Positions 1-6,751 of a stretch of DNA of 6,764 nucleotides are shown here, one piece after another. A program made the position numbers and the translations under genes. The notes beneath the pieces are model-generated. The model saw only the letters and a program-made list of their open reading frames with translations, had not been told where the DNA came from and did no database searches. The first letter of the stretch is position 1. Every line of letters begins with the position of its first letter. This DNA comes from an uncultured Alphaproteobacteria bacterium (GTDB lineage Bacteria; Pseudomonadota; Alphaproteobacteria; Rickettsiales; UBA1997): contig CAIUFU010000063.1 in the NCBI GenBank assembly GCA_903898475.1, positions 1 to 6,764 on the forward strand, written 5' to 3'.

Positions 1-2
1 CG

Positions 3-77
3 TCTCCTTTTGAAGGATCACGCGTCTCCACATCAGCACAAAAAATGTCAGGTGGAGCTGGAATAGAGGATTTTTAA
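3..77 (+). CDS. Possible 3' end of a gene cut by the window edge
   Basis: A frame open from the left edge (first full codon at 3) runs 24 codons to TAA at 75-77 and ends in Gly-Gly-Ala-Gly-Ile-Glu-Asp-Phe. I do not recognise the protein. The stop lies 30 bp before the formyltransferase ATG on the same strand, the spacing expected of an upstream gene in the same operon. A second frame (codons from position 1) is also open until TAG at 64-66, so the choice of frame rests only on the more protein-like composition. The segment could equally be non-coding. Confidence 0.27.
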   Translation, partial: SPFEGSRVSTSAQKMSGGAGIEDF

Positions 78-107
78 ATTTTCACTACATCATTACAGTC
101 CAAGAAA

Positions 108-818
108 ATGAACCTACTCCTCTTACTAAACTCCGACATCCACTCCGCAACTTCTCTGAAGCTGCTTGCACCGCATTTACAAAATCACAAAATCGGCATT
201 ATTCTCTCGCAAAAAGTTGGAAATACTGACAGCTTGGCGCAAGAATTAATTCAGATGAAAAGAGTTGAGCAACTTGGTGCGGCAGAAATTTTTGTGGATT
301 TGGCGGCGCAGCTTAATGCCAAAATTACTGCTTTTTCTAGCGTAAATTCTGCTGAAGCTTTGGCTGAATTTAAAGAATTTGCACCCGATTTAATGATTTC
401 AATTCGCTTCGGACAAATCTTTAAACCCGCGCTAATTGCCACTTCACGACTTGGAGTTTTAAACTTACATTCCGGAATTTTACCAAATTACCGTGGTGTC
501 ATGGCCAGTTTTTGGGCGGTTTTAAATGGTGAAAAAAATCTAGGCACGACGTTGCATTTTGTACGCGATGCGGGGATTGATACTGGTGACATTATTGGAT
601 TTTCTCACAGCGAAATTGATTGGAATTTGTCGCTGGTGCAAAATATCAACAACCTTTACCGAGGTGGCTGTGAGTTGATCTTACAGACTTTGCAGAAAAT
701 TTCTGCGGGAGAAAAAATTGACTCTGTGAATCAGAAAACTTTAGGCGCTGGGCAATATTTTTCTTATCCGCAAAAAGAGGATGTTGAGAAGTTTTTGAAA
801 TTGATGCGGTTGGTTTAA
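108..818 (+). CDS. Formyltransferase-family protein (single catalytic domain)
   Basis: This 236-residue protein carries the Formyl_trans_N fold shared by PurN, Fmt and sugar N-formyltransferases, which move a formyl group from 10-formyltetrahydrofolate to an amine. The signature is clear: a GVLNLHSGILPNYRG block at residues 116-130 with the Asn119-x-His121 pair, then GIDTGDI at 156-162, where Asp158 completes the Asn/His/Asp catalytic triad known from the family. The hydrophobic first strand (residues 2-7) fits the start of a Rossmann-like fold. The protein ends soon after a Tyr-Phe-Ser-Tyr-Pro segment (217-221), and there is no C-terminal OB-fold, so it is shorter than Met-tRNA formyltransferase (about 310 residues). 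A sugar or small-amine N-formyltransferase is more likely than Fmt, and PurN is less likely. The acceptor cannot be read from the sequence. Only a weak purine stretch precedes the ATG. The stop overlaps the convergent antitoxin stop. Confidence 0.85.
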   Translation: MNLLLLLNSDIHSATSLKLLAPHLQNHKIGIILSQKVGNTDSLAQELIQMKRVEQLGAAEIFVDLAAQLNAKITAFSSVNSAEALAEFKEFAPDLMISIRFGQIFKPALIATSRLGVLNLHSGILPNYRGVMASFWAVLNGEKNLGTTLHFVRDAGIDTGDIIGFSHSEIDWNLSLVQNINNLYRGGCELILQTLQKISAGEKIDSVNQKTLGAGQYFSYPQKEDVEKFLKLMRLV

Positions 819-1150
819 GCGTGACGAACACTGCGAATAGATAAACAATATCCCAAAGCATCTAAAATCGCCTTGAAGGTTGTCAGCGTTGGATTCCCAT
901 CTTTAGAAAGAATTTTATAAAGCGATTCGCGAGTCAGCCCTGTCTTGTTAGAAATTTCGGCCATGCCGCATTTCACCTTAGCAATTTGGCGCAGGGCCAA
1001 AAGTAAAATTGCGATGTCGCCATCTTTCTCGAAATCTTCTAGAGCCAACTTTAGGAAGTGATCCATTTGTTTTTTACTAGAGCCAATTGATGCGGCAACC
1101 CAGTCATCATAGCTTTTATAATCAGATATTTTTTTAGTTTTTTTGTTCAT
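815..1150 (-). CDS. Antitoxin of a HI1420/HigA-like addiction module (XRE-type HTH)
   Basis: This 111-residue protein belongs to the downstream-antidote family typified by Haemophilus HI1420. The C-terminal half (about residues 50-105) is a Cro/C1-type helix-turn-helix domain; the segment GLTRESLYKILSKDGNP (71-87) is close to the family hallmark and includes the DNA-recognition helix. The acidic N-terminal half (about 10-47) would form the toxin-binding helices. Its ATG lies inside the end of the toxin gene (17-bp overlap, different frame), and no good ribosome binding site is seen, so translation is probably coupled to the toxin. In this family the antitoxin, alone or with the toxin, represses its own promoter; the inverted repeat at 1513-1541 is the likely target. 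The gene ends by sharing TTAA (815-818) with the formyltransferase stop. Confidence 0.9.
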   Translation of the reverse strand: MNKKTKKISDYKSYDDWVAASIGSSKKQMDHFLKLALEDFEKDGDIAILLLALRQIAKVKCGMAEISNKTGLTRESLYKILSKDGNPTLTTFKAILDALGYCLSIRSVRHA

Positions 1151-1463
1151 GATATTTTTGTAAATAAGTTTTGGCTTTTTTAATGTCGGTTTTTTGTGAT
1201 GATTTATCTCCGGCGCAAAGCAGCAAAATCAAGCACCCTAGCTCTTTCGCAAAATAAATTCTATACCCCGCACCAACATGAATTTTTAGTTCAAAAACTT
1301 TGTCTCCCACCGATTCGCAATTACCAAAATTACCTGTTTTGATTCTGTTTAATCTTGAGATAACAATATTTTGCAATTTCCAATCTAACCTAGAAAACCA
1401 ATCAGAGAAAGGTTCTTTGGCAAATTGATCTTGGTAGCTGATAATTTCTAATTCTTGTAGCAC
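1134..1463 (-). CDS. RelE/ParE-superfamily toxin (HI1419/Gp49-like, HigB-like)
   Basis: As called, this is a 109-residue protein that matches the addiction-module killer family represented by HI1419. Recognisable blocks are PFSDWFSRL (18-26), a basic helix ending in RLNRIKTGNFGN (37-48), the strand motif VGDKVFELKIHVGAGYRIYF (52-71) and LLLCAGDKSSQKTDIKKAK (80-98). Related toxins mostly act as ribosome-dependent mRNA endonucleases; that activity is inferred, not visible. The start is uncertain. The frame stays open upstream to 1625, but that extension would cross the inverted repeat and the metW start and encodes AT-driven residues, so it is rejected. The GTG at 1461-1463 gives the family's usual length and is the only conventional start codon near the conserved N-terminus, although no Shine-Dalgarno is visible. 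The toxin-first order with an overlapping antitoxin is standard for this family. Confidence 0.85.
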   Translation of the reverse strand: MLQELEIISYQDQFAKEPFSDWFSRLDWKLQNIVISRLNRIKTGNFGNCESVGDKVFELKIHVGAGYRIYFAKELGCLILLLCAGDKSSQKTDIKKAKTYLQKYHEQKN

Positions 1464-1512
1464 GCGCGGGTTTTTGGTTAGAATGTGGTGAGAACATTCG
1501 ATTAATGTAATG

Positions 1513-1541
1513 TATAAGATACTTATAAAATGTATCTTATA
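1513..1541. promoter_or_regulatory. Inverted-repeat operator candidate between toxin and metW
   Basis: The arms TATAAGATAC (1513-1522) and GTATCTTATA (1532-1541) are perfect 10-bp reverse complements separated by 9 bp. Each arm is itself close to palindromic (GTAT-AAG-ATAC, with G at 1512 included), as expected if each half binds an HTH dimer. The site lies about 50 bp upstream of the toxin GTG and about 67 bp upstream of the metW ATG. It is not followed by a T-run in either direction that would suggest a terminator. The inference is that this is the binding site of the antitoxin or toxin-antitoxin complex; metW may fall under the same control. Confidence 0.65.
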
Positions 1542-1549
1542 TGACACAA
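1522..1549 (-). promoter_or_regulatory. Possible sigma70-like promoter of the toxin-antitoxin pair
   Basis: On the minus strand a weak -35 (TTGTGT, plus coordinates 1544-1549) is separated by 16 bp from TATAAG (1522-1527), which matches five of six bases of the -10 consensus. The -10 sits in the spacer of the inverted repeat, so repressor binding there would block polymerase. AT-rich DNA makes chance matches common, and the -35 matches only the leading TTG, so this is tentative. I could not assign an equally good promoter for metW on the plus strand. Confidence 0.3.
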
Positions 1550-1607
1550 TAAAAAATTTTGAATTTGTTTTAAAAACTTTGAAGTTAGTTTGTTTTTGGA
1601 CGTGATA

Positions 1608-2378
1608 ATGAAGTTTAACCAACAACTAAAAACCATGACATCCATCGGACAAAACATTGTGAAGCACCAAATCCGTTACGATTTGGAGATTATTGCCGAG
1701 CTCATCAAACCAAACTCCAAGGTTTTAGATATTGGCTGTGGCGATGGGGAGCTTCTTGAGTTTCTTAAAAAGACCAAAAATGTTGATGCGCGCGGATTAG
1801 AAATTTCGCAGGCGCAGGTGAGCCAAGCTTTGATGCGTGGCATTTCGGCAATTCAGGGAGACGCTGAAAATGACCTCACTTTTTATCCTGATCGTAGTTT
1901 TGATTTTGCTATTTTAAGTCAAACCATTCAGGCCACTCACCGACCAAAAGAAATTCTCGAAGAGATGCTTCGCATCGCAGAATTTGCGGTGATATCTTTG
2001 CCTAACTTTGCGCATTTTAAAAACCGCTTGCACTTACTCTGCAAAGGCTCAATGCCGGTTAATAAAAACATTCCTTTTGAATGGTTTGAAACTCCCAATA
2101 TTCACTTTTGTTCGATCAAAGATTTTGAAAAACTTTGCGAACAGCTCGGTTTTAGCGTTAAGAAAAAAATCTTTTTAACCGCGAAACATCAGCTTCTCGG
2201 AGTTTTGGGTCACAATTGTTTAGCGAATTTTTTTGCTGAATATGGTATTTTCTTGATTACAAAAAACGAACTTGCTGCAACAAATCAGGAAGAATTTGTT
2301 TTTAAAAAAACTGCACAATTCGGCTTTAAAGCAGCCCCCAGCGCCACTTGCTTATCAACAAATTTGAATCGCAAATGA
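1608..2378 (+). CDS. metW: MetW, methionine biosynthesis methyltransferase-fold protein
   Basis: MetW is a class I SAM-methyltransferase-like protein that works with the homoserine acyltransferase MetX in methionine synthesis; its own catalytic activity is poorly defined. The 256-residue product opens with the family motif RYDLEII (23-29), then the SAM-binding motif I VLDIGCGDGE (39-48). Further hallmarks are GDAENDL, ILSQTIQAT, PNFAHFKNRL, MPVNK and ETPNIHFCSIKDF. The ATG at 1608 is chosen because GGA lies about 7 bp upstream; TTG at 1590 or ATG at 1635 are alternatives, and the conserved region begins only around residue 23. The family core ends near residue 220 (EYGIFLITKN), so about 36 extra residues form an unmatched tail. 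No metX precedes it; the divergent toxin-antitoxin pair does. The stop overlaps the rlpA start (ATGA). Confidence 0.93.
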   Translation: MKFNQQLKTMTSIGQNIVKHQIRYDLEIIAELIKPNSKVLDIGCGDGELLEFLKKTKNVDARGLEISQAQVSQALMRGISAIQGDAENDLTFYPDRSFDFAILSQTIQATHRPKEILEEMLRIAEFAVISLPNFAHFKNRLHLLCKGSMPVNKNIPFEWFETPNIHFCSIKDFEKLCEQLGFSVKKKIFLTAKHQLLGVLGHNCLANFFAEYGIFLITKNELAATNQEEFVFKKTAQFGFKAAPSATCLSTNLNRK

Positions 2379-3070
2379 AAAAATTTTGGTTAGCAATTTT
2401 AGCTCTAACTCTGATTTCTGCCTGTTCGAGCCACCCAAAAAAACCCACCAAACGCACTTACACCAAAAAAAAAGAAAGCTCCGGTAAACGCATAAAAAGC
2501 AAATATTCCGATTATGTGAAGCCTTCCGAGTCAATGCAGGTAGGTCTTCCCAAAACCAACAATTATATTTTTAAAAATTCAGAAGCAAAAATTGAAAGCA
2601 GCAGCGACGAGCTAGAATTAGTTGACGCTGATACTAATAATTCTGTCAGCGATGACGGCAAATATAGCGGCATTTTCAAAGTTGGAAATCCTTACGAAAT
2701 TTTTGGCGTTAATTACATTCCGCAAAATTACGAAGATTACGAAGAAATCGGCACCGCCTCTTGGTATGGCGACGATTTTCACGGCAAAGCCACTGCCAAT
2801 GGTGAAACTTACAATATGGGCAGCATGACGGCGGCGCACCCAACTTTGCCGCTACCTTCACTGGTTCGCGTGACTAATTTGCGCAATAATAAAAGTGTGA
2901 TTGTGCGGGTGAATGATCGCGGGCCTTTTGCCAAAAATCGCGTGATTGATGTTTCAGAAAAAGCGGCAACTTTGCTGGAATTTAAAGGACAAGGCACCAC
3001 AGAAGTAAAAGTTGAACTGCTGCGCAACGACACTGATCGGATGTTGGAAAAACTCAAAATCAAAAACTAA
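2375..3070 (+). CDS. rlpA: RlpA-like septal lipoprotein (double-psi beta-barrel)
   Basis: This 231-residue protein begins with a lipoprotein signal peptide: two lysines, a hydrophobic stretch (4-14) and the lipobox Ile-Ser-Ala-Cys with Cys17 as the lipidated residue. The first residues after the Cys include Ser-Ser rather than Asp, consistent with outer-membrane sorting. A Lys/Ser-rich low-complexity linker (about 20-95) leads to the NPYEIFGVNYIP segment (105-116) and a double-psi beta-barrel domain (about 125-216). That domain has ASWYG (128-132), FHGKATANGE (135-144), TAAHPTLPLPS (152-162) and VRVNDRGPF (177-185). His155 and Asp181 sit in the motifs that hold the active-site residues of characterised RlpA proteins, which in Pseudomonas are lytic transglycosylases acting on stem-peptide-free glycan at the septum. 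There is no C-terminal SPOR domain. The ATG inside the metW stop (ATGA) is preferred to an in-frame TTG at 2348 because it places the signal peptide at the very N-terminus and implies translational coupling. Confidence 0.92.
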   Translation: MKKFWLAILALTLISACSSHPKKPTKRTYTKKKESSGKRIKSKYSDYVKPSESMQVGLPKTNNYIFKNSEAKIESSSDELELVDADTNNSVSDDGKYSGIFKVGNPYEIFGVNYIPQNYEDYEEIGTASWYGDDFHGKATANGETYNMGSMTAAHPTLPLPSLVRVTNLRNNKSVIVRVNDRGPFAKNRVIDVSEKAATLLEFKGQGTTEVKVELLRNDTDRMLEKLKIKN

Positions 3071-3076
3071 TTGTTT

Positions 3077-5518
3077 ATGTTCATTGCTTTTTGCGCTGCC
3101 GTGGCTCTTGCGATTTTGGTTTCTTTAGTAATGCCTTGGATACAGATGGGGCGCATTAGCGATTTAGAAAGTGAACTTGCGAGAATTAAGCGCTTATTAG
3201 CATCCGAACAAACTCCAATCAAGCCACGCGAACTCAATGTTCCGGCCAACTTCAAAGTAGAAAATCCAACACCTCTACAAAGTCAAAATATCCCGATTTT
3301 ACCTAGACCAATTGCCCAACCAAAAATCAGTTTCGAACAGCGTTTCGGAGCGCGTTTGCCGGTTTGGATCGGTGGCGCGGCTCTGGCGCTTTCTGGCCTT
3401 TTCTTGGTTAAATATTCAATTGATGCCGGAATTCTCACGCAAAATGTGCGACTAATTTTAGGTGCCGCTTTTGGTTTTAGCTTAATGCGTTTAAGCACGT
3501 GGATTGAGGCTCGCGATCAAATCGCCAATAATAAAAAAATCGCTCAAACTTTGGCGGGCGCAGCAATTGTTGATTTATATTTTTGTATATACGCTGCGAC
3601 CAGTCTTTACCAAATTTTTCCGCCATTTTTAGGAATCGTGGCGATGACTTGCGTCACCGCCCTCGCGGTTTTCATGTCGCTGCGCTTTGGCGCGGCAATT
3701 GCAATTTTTGGTTTGGTTGGCGGCTTTTTAACTCCGGCTTTAATCTCGTCAAACGAGCCCAGCGCGGCGCTGCTTTTCTTTTATCTCTATCTTTTATTTG
3801 CCGGATTATTTTTTGTGATTCGCAAACAAAATTGGTGGGCACTTGCAATTCCTAGCGTCATCGCAGTTTTTTTATGGGTGATAATTTGGCTTAACACGCA
3901 TTTTAACCCTGCCGATAGTTTGTATCTTGGTTTATTTTTAATCGCGATTTGCGCCACGACAGTTTTCAATTCACAAGCCGCAATTGAGAATGGCGAAGTT
4001 GATAAATCGCACAATTTTAGCCTCTCGGCAATTCTTAGCTACATCACTTTGGGCGGCGCGACACTGCTTTTAGAAATGATTACCAAACAAAGTAATTGCG
4101 GCATTTTGGAATTATCGCTCTTTGGAGTTTTAGCAATTGGCAGTATTTTTTTAGCTTACTTCAAACAAAAAATTTATGGATTAGCGCCGCTTATTACCTG
4201 TGCCGCAAGCGCTCTGATATTGCTTTCTTGCCCTAATTTAAATCTCGCTACCATTCTTGCTTTTGCAATTTTATTTACTGCTTCTGGCTATCTTTTGCTG
4301 TGGAAATCAGCCAATCCAAAACTTTGGGCTATCTTGGTTGGCGGCGCTTCTGTTGCTTATTACGCGATTGGATATTTGAAAATTTACCAACCAATAAACC
4401 AAGCAGCTTGGAGCATTACCGCTTTAATTTTGGCATTTTTAGCAGCGCAAATAACTAAAAAAATAAACACTAAATTTCCAAGCGACGAAACTTCAAAACA
4501 ACAGCTTTTAGCCATATTTGCTGCCACTTCTTGCGCTTTTTTGACAATGTCTTTTTTGATTGTTTTGCCGCAAGAATTTTTCCCAATTTTCTTCGCCGCC
4601 CAAATTTTAGCTCTAAGCTGGATTAACAACGGCGTTGATGTGAAAGCGCTGCGCAAAATCGCTAATGTTTGCTTGGTGATTTTTGGAATTTTAGTTGCTG
4701 TGCAAATTCTCAATTCATCAGACAAATCTTTAATTTATTTTGCCGCACCAGCGCTCATGCTGTTTCTTGCCAGTCGTCTATTCGTTAGAAAAGGCGACGA
4801 TCGCTTGGTACAATATCTCGAAATTTTCATAGTAACTCTAGCCGTTGCCGCAGCTTATTTCACGCTACGCAACAATTTCGCAATCAACTTCACCAGCAGA
4901 GCAATTTTCACCGACATTCTTTGTATTTACGCTGTAATCTGCTTGTGGTTTGGTAAAAAATTTGATCGTCGCGTTTTTTTACTAAGCACCCAAGTGCTCT
5001 TTTACGCTGCAATATTGCGGGTTTGTGCTTTTGATTTATTGTCGCTCAATCCAATTTGGTCACATCAAGCAGTCGGCAATTTTCCATTAATCAATGCTTT
5101 GATTTTGCCTTATTTATTTCCCGCCGGCGCTTTAATATTTGCCAATCGCACGCAATATTTGCCTTACAGCAAACCCTTTATTCTGGTTTCAATTTTCGCC
5201 TTTATTTCGCTCAATGTGCGCCAATTATTTCACAGCCCTTATTTAGATTTTGGCACCACCAGCAATGCTGAAACTTACAGCTATTCCGCTGCTTGGTTGA
5301 TCTTTGGTATTGCGGCATTATTTATTGGCACGGCGCAAAAAAATAAATCAATTCGCCTTGCCGCTTTGGGGTTAATTACTCTCGCGGTTTGCAAAGTTTT
5401 TCTCTACGATGCTTCAGAGCTCACCGGACTTTACCGCGTCTTCTCATTCTTAGGGTTAGGAATTGTGCTAATTGGCCTAAGCTGGTTTTACACTCGTTTT
5501 CTTTCTGAAGAAAAATAA
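3077..5518 (+). CDS. DUF2339 polytopic membrane protein, function unknown
   Basis: This 813-residue protein has the DUF2339 architecture. It opens with an N-terminal membrane anchor (about 2-21), a short charged helix likely to form a coiled coil (25-45) and a Pro/Gln-rich linker (about 46-84). The family motif FEQRFGARLPVWIGGAALA (86-104) follows, and then a long series of hydrophobic helices, probably more than twenty, fills the rest. Other family-like stretches are FGLVGGFLTPAL and the C-terminal KVFLYD...LYRVFSFLGLG segment. DUF2339 proteins have no established activity; they lie in the inner membrane and are usually about 800-1000 residues long, so this one is full length. The ATG at 3077 lies 6 bp after the rlpA stop; a TTG directly after that stop (3071) is also possible. 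No convincing Shine-Dalgarno is seen, which points to coupling with rlpA. A shared envelope role with RlpA is only suggested by position. Confidence 0.88.
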   Translation: MFIAFCAAVALAILVSLVMPWIQMGRISDLESELARIKRLLASEQTPIKPRELNVPANFKVENPTPLQSQNIPILPRPIAQPKISFEQRFGARLPVWIGGAALALSGLFLVKYSIDAGILTQNVRLILGAAFGFSLMRLSTWIEARDQIANNKKIAQTLAGAAIVDLYFCIYAATSLYQIFPPFLGIVAMTCVTALAVFMSLRFGAAIAIFGLVGGFLTPALISSNEPSAALLFFYLYLLFAGLFFVIRKQNWWALAIPSVIAVFLWVIIWLNTHFNPADSLYLGLFLIAICATTVFNSQAAIENGEVDKSHNFSLSAILSYITLGGATLLLEMITKQSNCGILELSLFGVLAIGSIFLAYFKQKIYGLAPLITCAASALILLSCPNLNLATILAFAILFTASGYLLLWKSANPKLWAILVGGASVAYYAIGYLKIYQPINQAAWSITALILAFLAAQITKKINTKFPSDETSKQQLLAIFAATSCAFLTMSFLIVLPQEFFPIFFAAQILALSWINNGVDVKALRKIANVCLVIFGILVAVQILNSSDKSLIYFAAPALMLFLASRLFVRKGDDRLVQYLEIFIVTLAVAAAYFTLRNNFAINFTSRAIFTDILCIYAVICLWFGKKFDRRVFLLSTQVLFYAAILRVCAFDLLSLNPIWSHQAVGNFPLINALILPYLFPAGALIFANRTQYLPYSKPFILVSIFAFISLNVRQLFHSPYLDFGTTSNAETYSYSAAWLIFGIAALFIGTAQKNKSIRLAALGLITLAVCKVFLYDASELTGLYRVFSFLGLGIVLIGLSWFYTRFLSEEK

Positions 5519-5536
5519 TTTAAACATCTCTCCAAA

Positions 5537-6733
5537 ATGAACTACAAAAACAAAACTACCGATTTCAAAAAATTGCATCCAGACACCCAAATGGTTCGCG
5601 GCGGCACCATCCGCTCTAACTTTGGCGAAACCTCGGAAGCGATTTTTTTGAATTCTGGTTTTTGCTACAACTCGGCAGAAGTTGCCGAAAGCCGCTTTAA
5701 CGGCGTTGATCCTGGTTACGTTTATTCGCGCTACGTTAATCCAAGTTTGAAAATGCTTGAAGAAAAAATGGCCTTGCTTGAAGGAGCAGAAGCGGCGTGT
5801 GTCATGGGTTCGGGCATGGCGGCAGTTTTTGCTAGCATCATGTGTCAAATCAAAGCGGGCGATCATTTTATTGCTTCGCGCGTTTTGTTTGGCTCGTGCT
5901 TTTACATCGCGACAAAAATTTTGCCTAACTACGGAATTGATGTGACTCTAGTTGACGGAGTTAACGAAGACGAGTGGCGCAAGGCTTTCAAAAAAAATAC
6001 CAAAGTAGTTTTTATTGAAACACCCGCCAATCCAACTTTAGAAGTTATCGACATTCGTTTTGTTTCTGATCTCTGCAAAAAACACGGCGCGCATTTGATT
6101 GTGGATAATATTTTTGTCTCACCTTTCGCGCAAAAGCCTCTCGAGCTCGGCGCTGATTCTGTGGTTTACTCAACCACCAAACATCTTGACGGACAAGGTC
6201 GCACCTTGGGCGGATGTGTTGTCGGCAGTCAGCATTTTATCAAAGAAGTTTTATTGCCATTTCATCGCCACACCGGTCCAGCACTTAGTCCGTTTAACGC
6301 TTGGATTGTTTTGAAAGCGCTAGAAACTTTTTCACTGCGCATGGAACGCCACTGCGCTAGCACCCAAAAAATTGCTGAGTTTTTGGAAAGTCACCCAAAA
6401 GTGAAAAAAGTTTTGTACCCCACGCTAAAATCGCACGCCCAATTTGAAATCGCACAAAAGCAGATGAAAAACGGTGGCACGGTGATTGCACTGGAAATTA
6501 AAGGCGGCAAAGCTGAAGCTTTTGCTTTCATGAATCGCTTACAAATCATTGACATTTCAAATAATTTTGGCGATTCCAAATCTTTAATTACTCATCCCGC
6601 AACAACAACTCACTCAAGCATCGCTCGCCAAGATCAGGAGAAAATCGGCATTACTGAATCAATGTGCCGACTTTCGATTGGTTTAGAGCATGTGGATGAT
6701 TTGATTGCGGATTTGGATGGGGCTCTAAGATAA
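5537..6733 (+). CDS. metZ: O-succinylhomoserine sulfhydrylase
   Basis: MetZ is a cytoplasmic PLP enzyme that makes homocysteine from O-succinylhomoserine and sulfide. The 398-residue product has the full length of the Cys/Met metabolism PLP family. Visible landmarks are RGGTIRSNFGETSEAIFLNSGF (21-42), YSRYVNPS (63-70; Tyr and Arg contact the PLP phosphate of the neighbouring subunit in the family) and GSGMAA (91-96). Asp190 in IVDN pairs with the PLP ring nitrogen, and YSTTKHLDGQGR (211-222) carries Lys215 as the Schiff-base lysine. Arg378 in MCRLSIGLE binds the substrate carboxylate. The KHLDGQGR and TGPALSPFNAW blocks favour MetZ over cystathionine gamma-synthase or MetY. It starts 18 bp after the DUF2339 gene without a clear ribosome binding site, so it is probably the last gene of the metW unit. 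With MetW it implies the succinylhomoserine direct-sulfhydrylation route. Confidence 0.93.
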   Translation: MNYKNKTTDFKKLHPDTQMVRGGTIRSNFGETSEAIFLNSGFCYNSAEVAESRFNGVDPGYVYSRYVNPSLKMLEEKMALLEGAEAACVMGSGMAAVFASIMCQIKAGDHFIASRVLFGSCFYIATKILPNYGIDVTLVDGVNEDEWRKAFKKNTKVVFIETPANPTLEVIDIRFVSDLCKKHGAHLIVDNIFVSPFAQKPLELGADSVVYSTTKHLDGQGRTLGGCVVGSQHFIKEVLLPFHRHTGPALSPFNAWIVLKALETFSLRMERHCASTQKIAEFLESHPKVKKVLYPTLKSHAQFEIAQKQMKNGGTVIALEIKGGKAEAFAFMNRLQIIDISNNFGDSKSLITHPATTTHSSIARQDQEKIGITESMCRLSIGLEHVDDLIADLDGALR

Positions 6734-6735
6734 AA

Positions 6736-6751
6736 GTTCCTAGGTTCCTGA
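6736..6751. repeat. Short tandem GTTCCT repeat after metZ, cut by the window end
   Basis: GTTCCTAG (6736-6743) is followed directly by GTTCCTGA (6744-6751), sharing six leading bases; the junction makes the palindrome CCTAGG. It lies in the 31 bp left after the metZ stop. It could be the 5' half of a hairpin terminator or of a dispersed intergenic repeat whose other half lies beyond the window. No complete stem is present here. Confidence 0.3.

Noticed and set aside
1513..1541. Rho-independent terminator
   Set aside because: The stem is AT-rich and no adjacent T-run follows; its position between divergent genes fits an operator, not a terminator.
1575..1586. Small palindrome AACTT-TG-AAGTT before metW
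   Set aside because: Five-base arms are expected by chance in such AT-rich DNA.
1464..1607. SAM-II riboswitch upstream of metW
   Set aside because: Alphaproteobacterial methionine genes can carry one, but I see no matching pseudoknot pattern; the region is AT-rich with the inverted repeat as its only clear structure.
1464..1625. N-terminal extension of the toxin frame on the minus strand
   Set aside because: It crosses the inverted repeat and the metW start, has AT-driven composition, and would make the toxin much longer than its family.
4384..4725. 113-codon minus-strand open frame inside the DUF2339 gene
   Set aside because: It lies opposite hydrophobic coding sequence with no start signal or recognisable motif.
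5519..5536. SAM riboswitch or separate promoter before metZ
   Set aside because: Only 18 bp separate the genes, too little for any known SAM riboswitch, and no promoter boxes are seen.
5477..5866. 129-codon minus-strand open frame across the start of metZ
   Set aside because: It is antisense to strongly conserved MetZ coding sequence and resembles no protein; it is a codon-bias shadow.
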